Positions 1-7,222 of a DNA stretch of 35,668 nucleotides are shown in pieces; the first letter of the stretch is position 1; every line of letters starts with the position of its first letter. The notes beneath the pieces were generated by a model. It was given only the letters and a program-made list of their open reading frames with translations, searched no databases and was not told the origin of the DNA. A program made the translations under genes and the position numbers. Origin of the DNA: Ignavibacteriota bacterium (lineage in GTDB: Bacteria; Bacteroidota; Ignavibacteria; UBA10030; UBA6906); the NCBI GenBank assembly GCA_003162635.1, contig PMNE01000070.1:1-35668 (forward strand). Direction: 5' to 3'.

Positions 1-780
1 GACCGCAAGCGCGTTGCGCTGATCGGCGATGCGGTGAAGGACCTGTTGTTCGGCGAAGGAGAGGCGATCGGGAAGTTGATCACGGTGGGAGGGATCCCCT
101 TTACCGTGGTGGGCGTCATGCAGAAGAAGACCCAGCCGTCCTCGTACAATCGCAGGGACATGGACCGCGTGTTCATCCCGGCCTCGACATTTGCCTCCGT
201 CTTTGGAGAAGCGCATTTGCGGAACATCGTCTACACGCATAAGGATCCGTCGCAATCCGAGGCGGTGAACGACCAGGTCCGAAGCGTTCTGGGGAAGCGG
301 TACCGGTTCGATCCCGCCGACCACGATGCGATTTGGATCTGGGATACGTCGGAATTTGACAAGTTCAGCTTCAATCTCTTCCTTGGCATCAACATCTTCA
401 TGGGCCTGATCGGGAGCTTCACCCTCGCGGTCGGGGGGATTGGCGTCGCCAATATCATGTACATCGTCGTCCAGGAGCGGATCAGGGAGATCGGCATCAA
501 GCGCGCCGTGGGGGCGACAAAAGGGGGTATTCTCTTCCAGTTTTTCCTTGAGACATTTTTCATCGTCGCTCTCGGTTCCACCATCGGTTTTCTGATCGCG
601 CTTGGCATCACCCAGGTGATGCAGTATCTTCCGATCAAGGAGTACGTGGGAACGCCCGAAATCTCCATCGGCGTCGCCTTGGCGACGGTGGGCGTTCTCT
701 CCGTGGTGGCCCTTGCGGCAGGATTCTTTCCCGCCCGCCGGGCGGCAAACCTGAACGTTGTCGATTGCCTGAGGACCTGA
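1..780 (+). CDS. ABC transporter permease, MacB/FtsX type (C-terminal part, 5' end outside window)
   Basis: The frame is open from base 1, so this is the C-terminal 259 residues of a longer protein; an internal GTG at 34 is not the true start. The first half is the end of a periplasmic MacB-type domain (GKLITVGGIPFTVVGVMQKK). The second half is an FtsX permease domain: a hydrophobic segment around residues 125-155, the cytoplasmic coupling motif ERIREIGIKRAVGATK typical of MacB permeases, then two more hydrophobic segments. It ends with the usual FPARRAANLNVVDCLRT tail. Such permeases pair with a separate ATPase (MacB/LolD-like) and often a membrane-fusion protein; neither is visible here and they probably lie upstream. 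Substrate unknown. It lies 33 bases before a paralogous permease, so the two are probably co-transcribed and may form a heterodimer. Confidence 0.9.
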   Translation, partial: DRKRVALIGDAVKDLLFGEGEAIGKLITVGGIPFTVVGVMQKKTQPSSYNRRDMDRVFIPASTFASVFGEAHLRNIVYTHKDPSQSEAVNDQVRSVLGKRYRFDPADHDAIWIWDTSEFDKFSFNLFLGINIFMGLIGSFTLAVGGIGVANIMYIVVQERIREIGIKRAVGATKGGILFQFFLETFFIVALGSTIGFLIALGITQVMQYLPIKEYVGTPEISIGVALATVGVLSVVALAAGFFPARRAANLNVVDCLRT

Positions 781-813
781 ACAGGCTCGAGACTCTTTAT
801 TGCCGGATGTCCC

Positions 814-2055
814 ATGTGGTTTGAACTCTTCCGTGATTTTTTTCTGGACCTGAAGGCGCAGAGAACCCGCGCCTTCCTGACCATTCTCGCCATGACGTGG
901 GGGACAGTCGCCGTGGTCATCCTCATGTCCTTCGGCGAAGGACTCTCAACCCAGCTCCGCAGCGGACTGATGAATGCCGGGGACAGAATCATGATCCTCT
1001 ACGGCGGGGAGACCGGAAAGCCGTTCGAGGGGATTGCCAAAGGACGGAAGATCGGGCTGGAAGAAGAGGATGCGCTCATGCTCCAGCGGGCCATCCCGAT
1101 GATCGAAATGATCAGTCCGCAATACAGCCGGGGAGTCTCTCTTGCGTACAAAAAGGTGGTGACAAACACGGAGTGTGAGGGAGTGAACCCTCTCTTCGAG
1201 GAGATGCGCAGGATGTATCCCGCCTCCGGCGGGCGGTTTCTCAATGCCTTGGATGTGACGCAGGAAAGGCGATCCCTGGTATTAGGGTCGAGGATCGCTC
1301 ACGATATCTTTGGAGAGGAAGATCCCATAGGCAAGACGGTCATGGTCGACGGAGTTCCCTACACGCTTGTCGGACTTCTCCAGAAGAAACTGCAGACGTC
1401 GATGAACAACGGTCCGGATGACCAGAGGGCGATCATTCCGTACACGACCTTTCGGACGACATATGGCTACGATCACGTCGGTTCTCTCGTGGTCCGCCCG
1501 GGCGATCCCTCGCGACAGGAAGAGCTGAAAAAGGAAATCTTTCGCGTGCTTGCCCGTAAATACAAGTTCGATCCGACGGATGAGCGTACCCTCTTCATTT
1601 GGGATTTCATTGAAGCGGAAAAAATGCAGAATAAGGTCCTGCTCGGGATATCAATCTTCCTCGGGGCGGTTGGCACCCTGACGCTTCTGATTGCGGGGGT
1701 CGGCGTTGCCAATGTCATGTATGTTGTGGTAAAAGAACGGACCCGGGAGATTGGCATCAAAATGGCCCTGGGCGCCCGCAAGAGTTATATCCAACTGCAA
1801 TTTGTCTTTGAAGCGCTCCTCCTTGCCGGCATTGGCGGGACGATCGGCCTCCTCTTCTCCGCTCTCATGGTATGGGCCGTTCGATTGATCCCGTCGGACA
1901 GCGGGGCCATGGAGTTCCTTGGGAAACCTGTCCTCTCTCCCCCGATCATGATCATGACGGCCGTAGTCCTCGGCACCATCGGATTGCTGGCCGGGTTCTT
2001 TCCGGCCCGGAGGGCGGCGGGGGTGGATCCTGTGGAATCGCTCCGCTACGAGTGA
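814..2055 (+). CDS. ABC transporter permease, MacB/FtsX type (complete)
   Basis: Complete 413-residue permease. An N-terminal membrane helix (about residues 18-42, RAFLTILAMTWGTVAVVILM) is followed by a large MacB-type periplasmic domain with EDPIGKTVMVDGVPYTLVG. Three C-terminal membrane helices enclose the coupling helix KERTREIGIKMALGARKS. It closes with GFFPARRAAGVDPVESLRYE, the standard end of the family. The protein has no ATPase domain, so an ABC ATPase must come from elsewhere. It matches the preceding truncated permease along its length, so the two look like a tandem duplication. MacB-type systems act in efflux, lipoprotein handling or cell-envelope stress, and nothing here decides between these. 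A promoter-like sequence begins just after the stop, so this gene probably ends the transporter operon. Confidence 0.93.
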   Translation: MWFELFRDFFLDLKAQRTRAFLTILAMTWGTVAVVILMSFGEGLSTQLRSGLMNAGDRIMILYGGETGKPFEGIAKGRKIGLEEEDALMLQRAIPMIEMISPQYSRGVSLAYKKVVTNTECEGVNPLFEEMRRMYPASGGRFLNALDVTQERRSLVLGSRIAHDIFGEEDPIGKTVMVDGVPYTLVGLLQKKLQTSMNNGPDDQRAIIPYTTFRTTYGYDHVGSLVVRPGDPSRQEELKKEIFRVLARKYKFDPTDERTLFIWDFIEAEKMQNKVLLGISIFLGAVGTLTLLIAGVGVANVMYVVVKERTREIGIKMALGARKSYIQLQFVFEALLLAGIGGTIGLLFSALMVWAVRLIPSDSGAMEFLGKPVLSPPIMIMTAVVLGTIGLLAGFFPARRAAGVDPVESLRYE

Positions 2056-2075
2056 ACGGCCTCTTTTTCCTTTGC

Positions 2076-2104
2076 TTGACTACCTTCCGAATTGTGTTTA
2101 TCTT
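2076..2104 (+). promoter_or_regulatory. sigma70-like promoter for the thioredoxin-fold gene at 2148
   Basis: TTGACT (2076-2081), a 17-bp spacer, then TATCTT (2099-2104). It lies in the 92-base gap between the permease gene and the next start codon and would give a leader of about 37 bases. The spacer length matches the other promoters seen in this window. Confidence 0.6.
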
Positions 2105-2147
2105 CGCATCATATCCGTTTGTCATTCGCTCTTAGCGCCGGTGCAAC

Positions 2148-2639
2148 ATGCTCCGTTCTTTGTTCCTTTCCCTGACTCTTCTCGTGATCATGGGTGCGCC
2201 CGATCTCCCGGCGCAGACTCTGTCATCCCCCCATCCTGCATATATTCCGGTTGAGCGATTTGATCCGGCGCGAGACGCGGAAAAGGATATCCGCGATGCC
2301 GTTGCGGAGGCGCAGAGATCCTCCCGCCGCGTGCTCCTTGATGTCGGCGGGGACTGGTGCATTTGGTGCAGGCGGCTGGATTCCCTCTTTGCGAGCCGCG
2401 ACGACCTCCGGAAACTCCGCGATGCGGGCTTTGTGACCGTCAAAGTGAACTGGAGCAAGGAAAACAAGAACGAACGCCTGCTCTCGCACTACCCCCCCGT
2501 TCCGGGATACCCTCATCTCTTCGTGCTCAATCAGGAAGGGAAGCTCCTCCATTCCCAGGACACCAGCGAGTTGGAGAAAGGAAAGGGGCATGACCCTGAC
2601 AAGGTAATGGCTTTCCTGAAGAGGTGGGGCGGTCGATAG
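2148..2639 (+). CDS. exported thioredoxin-fold protein with CIWC active site
   Basis: 163 residues with an N-terminal signal peptide (about 1-23, hydrophobic core LFLSLTLLVIMGA, likely cleaved after PAQ). The mature part is a thioredoxin fold with redox motif GGDWCIWCRRL (C71 and C74) and a proline at the expected cis-Pro site (VPGYPHLFVL). CxWC motifs with this surrounding belong to the DsbD-gamma/thioredoxin_7-like group, which keep periplasmic thiols reduced or act as thiol-disulfide oxidoreductases. The partner is unknown. The ATG at 2148 is chosen because the signal peptide starts there; no good Shine-Dalgarno is visible. It opens a three-gene run that ends with a second exported thioredoxin-like protein at 4169. 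Confidence 0.82.
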   Translation: MLRSLFLSLTLLVIMGAPDLPAQTLSSPHPAYIPVERFDPARDAEKDIRDAVAEAQRSSRRVLLDVGGDWCIWCRRLDSLFASRDDLRKLRDAGFVTVKVNWSKENKNERLLSHYPPVPGYPHLFVLNQEGKLLHSQDTSELEKGKGHDPDKVMAFLKRWGGR

Positions 2640-2705
2640 CCGTACGACCGTACGCCCACGAGTGAGATCAACCGTGACAACCACCAACAATGGAGAACCG
2701 CGAGC

Positions 2706-4127
2706 ATGGCTCTTTCGCATGCCTTGATGTGCGGGTGTCTGGCAGCCGTCGTTGTCGTCGGCCCCGTCCATGCCCAATCCGTCGTTACTGCTGATGTCTC
2801 TGAGGTGCAACTCAGTCCCACGCGTGACGATGTCAAAGCGATCGGGATGGGGAACACGCAGGTGGCGAATGGGAAGACGTTTAATGCGATGCAATACAAC
2901 CCTGCATTGCTGGCGAGGACCCGCACGGCCATCGATGTTGTGAGCGTACAGGCGAATCTCCCCCTCAACAGCTTCGATGCCTTTGCGTTCCTCCGTGATA
3001 ATGCCGATCAGTTTCGCTCGGCGTCGTTCATCACGACTATTGATGCCGGCGTTCGCGCTCTTGGTGCAGCCCAAACGCCCGACCAGGAGGCTGCGGCGAT
3101 CCGCCAGATCAACGGCGGGCTCTCGTTCCTGAGCGGGCTGGGGGACAAAGTCATTGGCTCCGCCGACAACCCGAAAGTCCATGGATTTGTCGTGATTCCC
3201 GCAGTGCAAGTGCAGGTGGGGAACCTCGGATTTTCTCTTCACAGTACGCTCCGTTCCGCTTTTGTCACCTATCCCGGGGATGTCCTGGGCGCGTTGTATG
3301 CCCTGCGCCTTCCGACTGATCTCACGAGCCTGTCGCAAAGTGAGTTGATCGACCTTTCGACGAAGCTTTATAATATCATCAATCCCCTCCTCGATCCGAC
3401 TACTCATGAACTGAGGTACCCCCAGCAGGTGATCCCTAAGACAGTTGCCTTGTCGTATATGGATGTTGTGGGGACCGTGGGATATGGTTTCCAGGTGTTT
3501 CCGGATCTCAGCGTAGGGGCGAACCTGAAGCTCGTGAACCGGCGGGTCTCCACACGTGTTATAAACTCAGACAACTACAAGGACATACTGAGTGAGTTGC
3601 GGAAGGATTTCGAATCCTCGGCAACGGGGGTTACCCTCGACCTTGGCGGGCTCTACCGGCTTGCGTCCACCGGGACTGAATTCGGGATTTCCCTGCAGAA
3701 CATGATCCCCCTCCCCAGGATTTCGCCGACGGCAACGTTTAATTCCGTTGCCTATGATGAAAATCATACTCTTCAGGTGGTGGAGGTGCACGCGCCATTT
3801 GAATTTACGTCGCCGTTCCTTGTCAATATCGGCGTCACTCACCCGATCCTGTCGAATTGGGATGCCTCCTTCGACTGGGTGGACATGGCGCAGCAGGATG
3901 ACCAGTACCCTTCCACCATGGCCCGGCTCCGCCTGGGGACTGAATTCCGGCTTGATGCGATTCCGCAGATGCTGGGACTTGCCCTCCGCGGGGGCGTGGA
4001 GAATCGAAAACTCGCGGGAGGGGTGGGAGTGAATCTCTTCCGGGTAGTTCAGATCGATGGCGCGTACGCCTGGGATAACATTGTGGAAGATTATGCAGTC
4101 TACGCCCAGGTGCGCGTCGGTTGGTAG
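2706..4127 (+). CDS. outer-membrane beta-barrel protein, FadL/PorV/TraF-like
   Basis: 473 residues with a signal peptide (about 1-24, ending VHAQS). Near the mature N-terminus is AIGMGNTQVANG followed by QYNPALLA, a glycine-rich then NPA arrangement characteristic of FadL, PorV and the TraF_2-type outer-membrane proteins common in Bacteroidota and Chlorobiota. The rest is rich in alternating polar and hydrophobic beta-strand patterns, and the protein ends in YAQVRVGW, with a terminal aromatic residue as expected for a BAM substrate. No enzyme motif is visible. The family is variously linked to uptake of hydrophobic compounds or to envelope biogenesis; the specific role here is unknown. It sits between two exported thioredoxin-like genes, 66 bases after the first. 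Confidence 0.65.
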   Translation: MALSHALMCGCLAAVVVVGPVHAQSVVTADVSEVQLSPTRDDVKAIGMGNTQVANGKTFNAMQYNPALLARTRTAIDVVSVQANLPLNSFDAFAFLRDNADQFRSASFITTIDAGVRALGAAQTPDQEAAAIRQINGGLSFLSGLGDKVIGSADNPKVHGFVVIPAVQVQVGNLGFSLHSTLRSAFVTYPGDVLGALYALRLPTDLTSLSQSELIDLSTKLYNIINPLLDPTTHELRYPQQVIPKTVALSYMDVVGTVGYGFQVFPDLSVGANLKLVNRRVSTRVINSDNYKDILSELRKDFESSATGVTLDLGGLYRLASTGTEFGISLQNMIPLPRISPTATFNSVAYDENHTLQVVEVHAPFEFTSPFLVNIGVTHPILSNWDASFDWVDMAQQDDQYPSTMARLRLGTEFRLDAIPQMLGLALRGGVENRKLAGGVGVNLFRVVQIDGAYAWDNIVEDYAVYAQVRVGW

Positions 4128-4168
4128 GGAAGTGACAGGAGTTCTCACACAAACACGAAGGGAGAGAC

Positions 4169-4648
4169 ATGAGGATCATGCGGTTGGCGTTGGCCTCTGC
4201 AGCGTTGACGGTTTCGGCCGTTTCGCTGGTTCTGGCACAGCAAGCGGCACCGGACTTTTCCCTGAAAACAGCGACGGGAGAAGATGTTGTCCTGAGCAAA
4301 CTGCGGGGGAAAGCGGTTGTGGTCAATTTCTGGGCCACCTGGTGCGGCCCCTGTCGCGCAGAGATCCCGGGAATGCTGGAAGTGTACAAGGCGTACAAGA
4401 AGCGGGGGGTGGAGATCGTCGGTGTGTCGCTTGATCAGGACGGTTGGAAGTTTGTGACGCCGTTCGTGAAGAAGATGAACATCACATACCCTGTCGTCAT
4501 CGGTGACGAATCACTTGCAAACGCCTACGGGGGTATCAGCGGTATTCCCACATCGGTCTTTATTACCAAGCAGGGGACCATTGCAAAGAAGCACGTCGGA
4601 TACATGTCGAAGGAAGAATTCGAGAAGAACATCCAATCGATTCTGTAG
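4169..4648 (+). CDS. TlpA/ResA-like exported thioredoxin (redoxin)
   Basis: 159 residues. Signal peptide about 1-24 (LALASAALTVSAVSLVLAQQ), then an AhpC/TSA-Redoxin fold. The active site NFWATWCGPCRAEIPGM has C59 and C62, and the cis-Pro loop is GGISGIPTSVFI. This is the classic TlpA/ResA form, which reduces disulfides in exported proteins, often the haem-binding CxxCH of apocytochrome c. A cytochrome c is encoded at 24967, but no cytochrome maturation genes lie nearby, so that substrate is only an inference. A Shine-Dalgarno AGGGAGAG lies just upstream of ATG 4169. The gene converges with the minus-strand glycosyltransferase, with only 15 bases between their stop codons. Confidence 0.88.
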   Translation: MRIMRLALASAALTVSAVSLVLAQQAAPDFSLKTATGEDVVLSKLRGKAVVVNFWATWCGPCRAEIPGMLEVYKAYKKRGVEIVGVSLDQDGWKFVTPFVKKMNITYPVVIGDESLANAYGGISGIPTSVFITKQGTIAKKHVGYMSKEEFEKNIQSIL

Positions 4649-4663
4649 AATGGAGGGCGCCCG

Positions 4664-7141
4664 TCAGCGTGTCAGGAGGCGGATCCGTTCCTGCACTCCC
4701 TGATCCTGCGGCTCGATGAGTGCCAGTCGGCGCAGCGCGGCAAGGGCCGGGGCGTTTCGGCCGTTCCGTTCATACAGTTCCGCAAGCATCTGCAATGCCT
4801 CTTTGTTCCGGGGATCGTCCGCGAGCACGTCTTGTGCCTGGTCGATCCCCATCTCATACAGCCGCATCGCAACCTCGGCCTTTCCCAGCGCCAGCTTCCC
4901 CTTGAGCGGTTGCAACGAGCGATCGATCGAATCCAGAGCGGTGATGATTGCTCCGAGCGATTGGGCAAGAGAATCTCCCGGCCGTTCCTTGATCGCGGCG
5001 ACAAGCGATGACCGCGCGCGCCTCGCATCCCCTTCTGCCAGCGCGTACAATCCCTCAAACGTGTGCCCCAGGAAGGAATGCGGGTCCGCCCTGAGTGATT
5101 GCAGGAGCATCGCCTCCGCCTGCGGACGAAGACCGAGGATCCAATAGCTCAGGGAGAGGGTGTGGTACAGGGAGGCCCGATCTTCTCCGTCGGGTTGGGA
5201 CGCCGCCTGCCGCAAAAGGGCGATCATCCCCTCGTGGTATTGTGCTTTCTGGATGTATGCAGCGGCCTGGGGCATGGATCGGAACTGATGCAGTTCCTCC
5301 TCCGCCTCGTCCAGGTGCGACGCCGATTCTTCGGCGATTGCGTGGTAATACAGTGCGATCCAGTTCAGTTCGCGCGTGCGCAGAAGTTCACCGAACGCAT
5401 CCCCTGCTTCATCGTACTTCCCCGCTTTCAGTGCCTGGATGCCGCGGACGAAAAGGATGTGCCGATCAGTCAAAGCGGAACGGGGAAGAATCAGGGAAGC
5501 GTCTGTGGTCTGTTTCTTCCTCGACACGGAGAAGACGGTGATATCGCCGAACCGGAAGACCGGCGTGAATTGAAACCGCCGCGCGAGGATCATCTGCGCT
5601 TCGAAATCCGGAATTTCGTGTGCGAGCATCCCCGACACGACATACGAAGTTCCATAGTCCCGAAGGTGGTTTTCAAATTCTTCCGGTGAGATGAGTTTAT
5701 TGAGGCGGTCCACCTTCCTGCCATCCAGGCCCATCCCCACATCGTTGTAGTACGAAACGGCGGAGGCATTCTCAGGACTATGGGCGGTGATCCATGAGGC
5801 GGCGGGACGTGTGATCAGTGCCAGGGGGTGGGTGGAGGGGTCATTTGCCCGAAGGGCATCAAGGCACTTCTCCGGATCTCTTCTGTACGAAGCGTTGAGT
5901 GCTCCGAGATTCCCAACCCACGCGAGGTTCGGGATGAGGCTCCCGGCCACGAGAAGGACAACGGCGGCTCCCGCCGCTCTGCGGGCCCGGAGGGAGAGTC
6001 TGCCAAGCACGTCCTGCACGCCCGCAGCCGCACAATACAGGAGTATTGGCAGCAAGGGGAGGAGGAAACGGATATCGACGACGGGGTAGAGCGCGATCAG
6101 AATCGCATAGCAAGCGACAAGCAGCAGGAGAGGAACCGCCAGCGTTGACCGCCGCAGGGGTCCGGCTGCCCCCCAGCCGCAGGCGAGGACCGTCAGGAGG
6201 ACTAGGGGAATGCCGACGGCGTCCAAAGCAACGTGCAACGCGGCGAGCAAAGCGTCCGGTGCTGCCTCAAGACCATAGGTGGACACGGGGACCAGTGGTG
6301 CCAGAATGAGCCGGCCGAGGAACGGACCGTAGAAGCGTCCTGCCGCTCCCCACCGCGCAAGAACTTCCTCTGTCATCGGACTGTCCGGTGGGGTCAGCAC
6401 GTTCGAAAAGAGGAGATGTGTATTCCTCAGGTCGGGATGCTCCGCCGCGGCGACGATAAGTTCATTCCGGACGTACCAGAGTCCGGAGGTGACGAGAACC
6501 GCGAGAAGCACCCACAACAGGGGGGTGGTCCGTCGCCGCAGAAGGAGGGATACCATGACAGCCGCAACCACGGTGAAACCGACTTCGCGCAGGAGGATCG
6601 CTGCACACGAGACAAGAGCCAGGAGGACGACATCCCGGGTACATGGGGCACTCTGTTCCATGATCCGTTCGCACAGCCAGAACGATCCGATGATGCAAAA
6701 GAGGAAGGGAACGTCGGACAGGATCTGCGTCGAAAACAAGAGGAGGAGCGGGTTCAGGGCCAGCATGGCTGCTGCCACGAGTGCAGTTCCCTTCCCCAAG
6801 TGGTTGCGGAAGAAGAAAAAGACGATGAGCACGACGGCCCCGCCGCACATGAGCGTTGCGGCCTTTGCTGCCGGAACGCTCCACGGCCACAATGCCGCGA
6901 CGGGGGAGAGAAGGAGCGGGTACAGGGGGGCATTGAAGACATAGCGCGACGGTTCCGAACCGAGATCGATTCTGAATCCCTGAAGGGAAGCGAGGGATCG
7001 CGCCCACGCAAGGTAATGGACGCTGTCGGGCGTGTACACCATCGTCTCGTTCACAAGAAGCGCCCCCGCCGCGAGAAAGCAGGCGCAGAGGACGCAGGCA
7101 GGGAGGAAACGGCGGAATCGATCGGGAGCGAGAGGTGCCAT
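4664..7141 (-). CDS. GT-C (GT39-like) membrane glycosyltransferase with C-terminal TPR region
   Basis: 825 residues in two parts. Residues 1-430 hold about 11-12 hydrophobic helices. After the first helix comes a loop with acidic residues (NETMVYTPDSVHYLAWARS) typical of GT-C enzymes, which use polyprenyl-phosphate-linked sugars on the outer face of the membrane; later helices contain VVDIRFLLPLLPILLYCAAA. Residues about 430-550 form a soluble domain, and about 560-825 carry repeated TPR-like helix pairs (for example AGKYDEAGDAFGELL and PRNKEALQMLAELYERNG). Acceptor and sugar are unknown: protein O-glycosylation, lipid modification and polysaccharide work are all possible. It has no glycan neighbours. 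It is read in the same direction as the reductase gene, past that gene's terminator; no separate promoter was recognised. Confidence 0.78.
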   Translation of the reverse strand: MAPLAPDRFRRFLPACVLCACFLAAGALLVNETMVYTPDSVHYLAWARSLASLQGFRIDLGSEPSRYVFNAPLYPLLLSPVAALWPWSVPAAKAATLMCGGAVVLIVFFFFRNHLGKGTALVAAAMLALNPLLLLFSTQILSDVPFLFCIIGSFWLCERIMEQSAPCTRDVVLLALVSCAAILLREVGFTVVAAVMVSLLLRRRTTPLLWVLLAVLVTSGLWYVRNELIVAAAEHPDLRNTHLLFSNVLTPPDSPMTEEVLARWGAAGRFYGPFLGRLILAPLVPVSTYGLEAAPDALLAALHVALDAVGIPLVLLTVLACGWGAAGPLRRSTLAVPLLLLVACYAILIALYPVVDIRFLLPLLPILLYCAAAGVQDVLGRLSLRARRAAGAAVVLLVAGSLIPNLAWVGNLGALNASYRRDPEKCLDALRANDPSTHPLALITRPAASWITAHSPENASAVSYYNDVGMGLDGRKVDRLNKLISPEEFENHLRDYGTSYVVSGMLAHEIPDFEAQMILARRFQFTPVFRFGDITVFSVSRKKQTTDASLILPRSALTDRHILFVRGIQALKAGKYDEAGDAFGELLRTRELNWIALYYHAIAEESASHLDEAEEELHQFRSMPQAAAYIQKAQYHEGMIALLRQAASQPDGEDRASLYHTLSLSYWILGLRPQAEAMLLQSLRADPHSFLGHTFEGLYALAEGDARRARSSLVAAIKERPGDSLAQSLGAIITALDSIDRSLQPLKGKLALGKAEVAMRLYEMGIDQAQDVLADDPRNKEALQMLAELYERNGRNAPALAALRRLALIEPQDQGVQERIRLLTR

Positions 7142-7156
7142 CGGAAGGTGTCTGAA

Positions 7157-7190
7157 ATGAAAAGCCAGTCCCGGTTTCCCGGGACTGGCT
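7157..7190 (-). terminator. rho-independent terminator of the ribonucleotide reductase gene
   Basis: On the minus strand, a perfect 12-bp stem (AGCCAGTCCCGG at 7163-7174 pairing with 7179-7190) with a 4-base loop, followed by TTTTC. It lies 33 bases after the reductase stop codon, between that gene and the glycosyltransferase gene. Confidence 0.9.
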
Positions 7191-7222
7191 CGTTCTAGTG
7201 TGAAGAATCGATGCCGGTCACG

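Noticed and set aside
2640-2660. CGTACG repeated twice near the start of the outer-membrane protein gene
   Set aside because: Only two copies of a 6-base palindrome; too little to call a regulatory site.
6233-7198. 321-codon plus-strand frame opposite the glycosyltransferase
   Set aside because: Highly charged, low-complexity translation produced by reading membrane-helix codons backwards.
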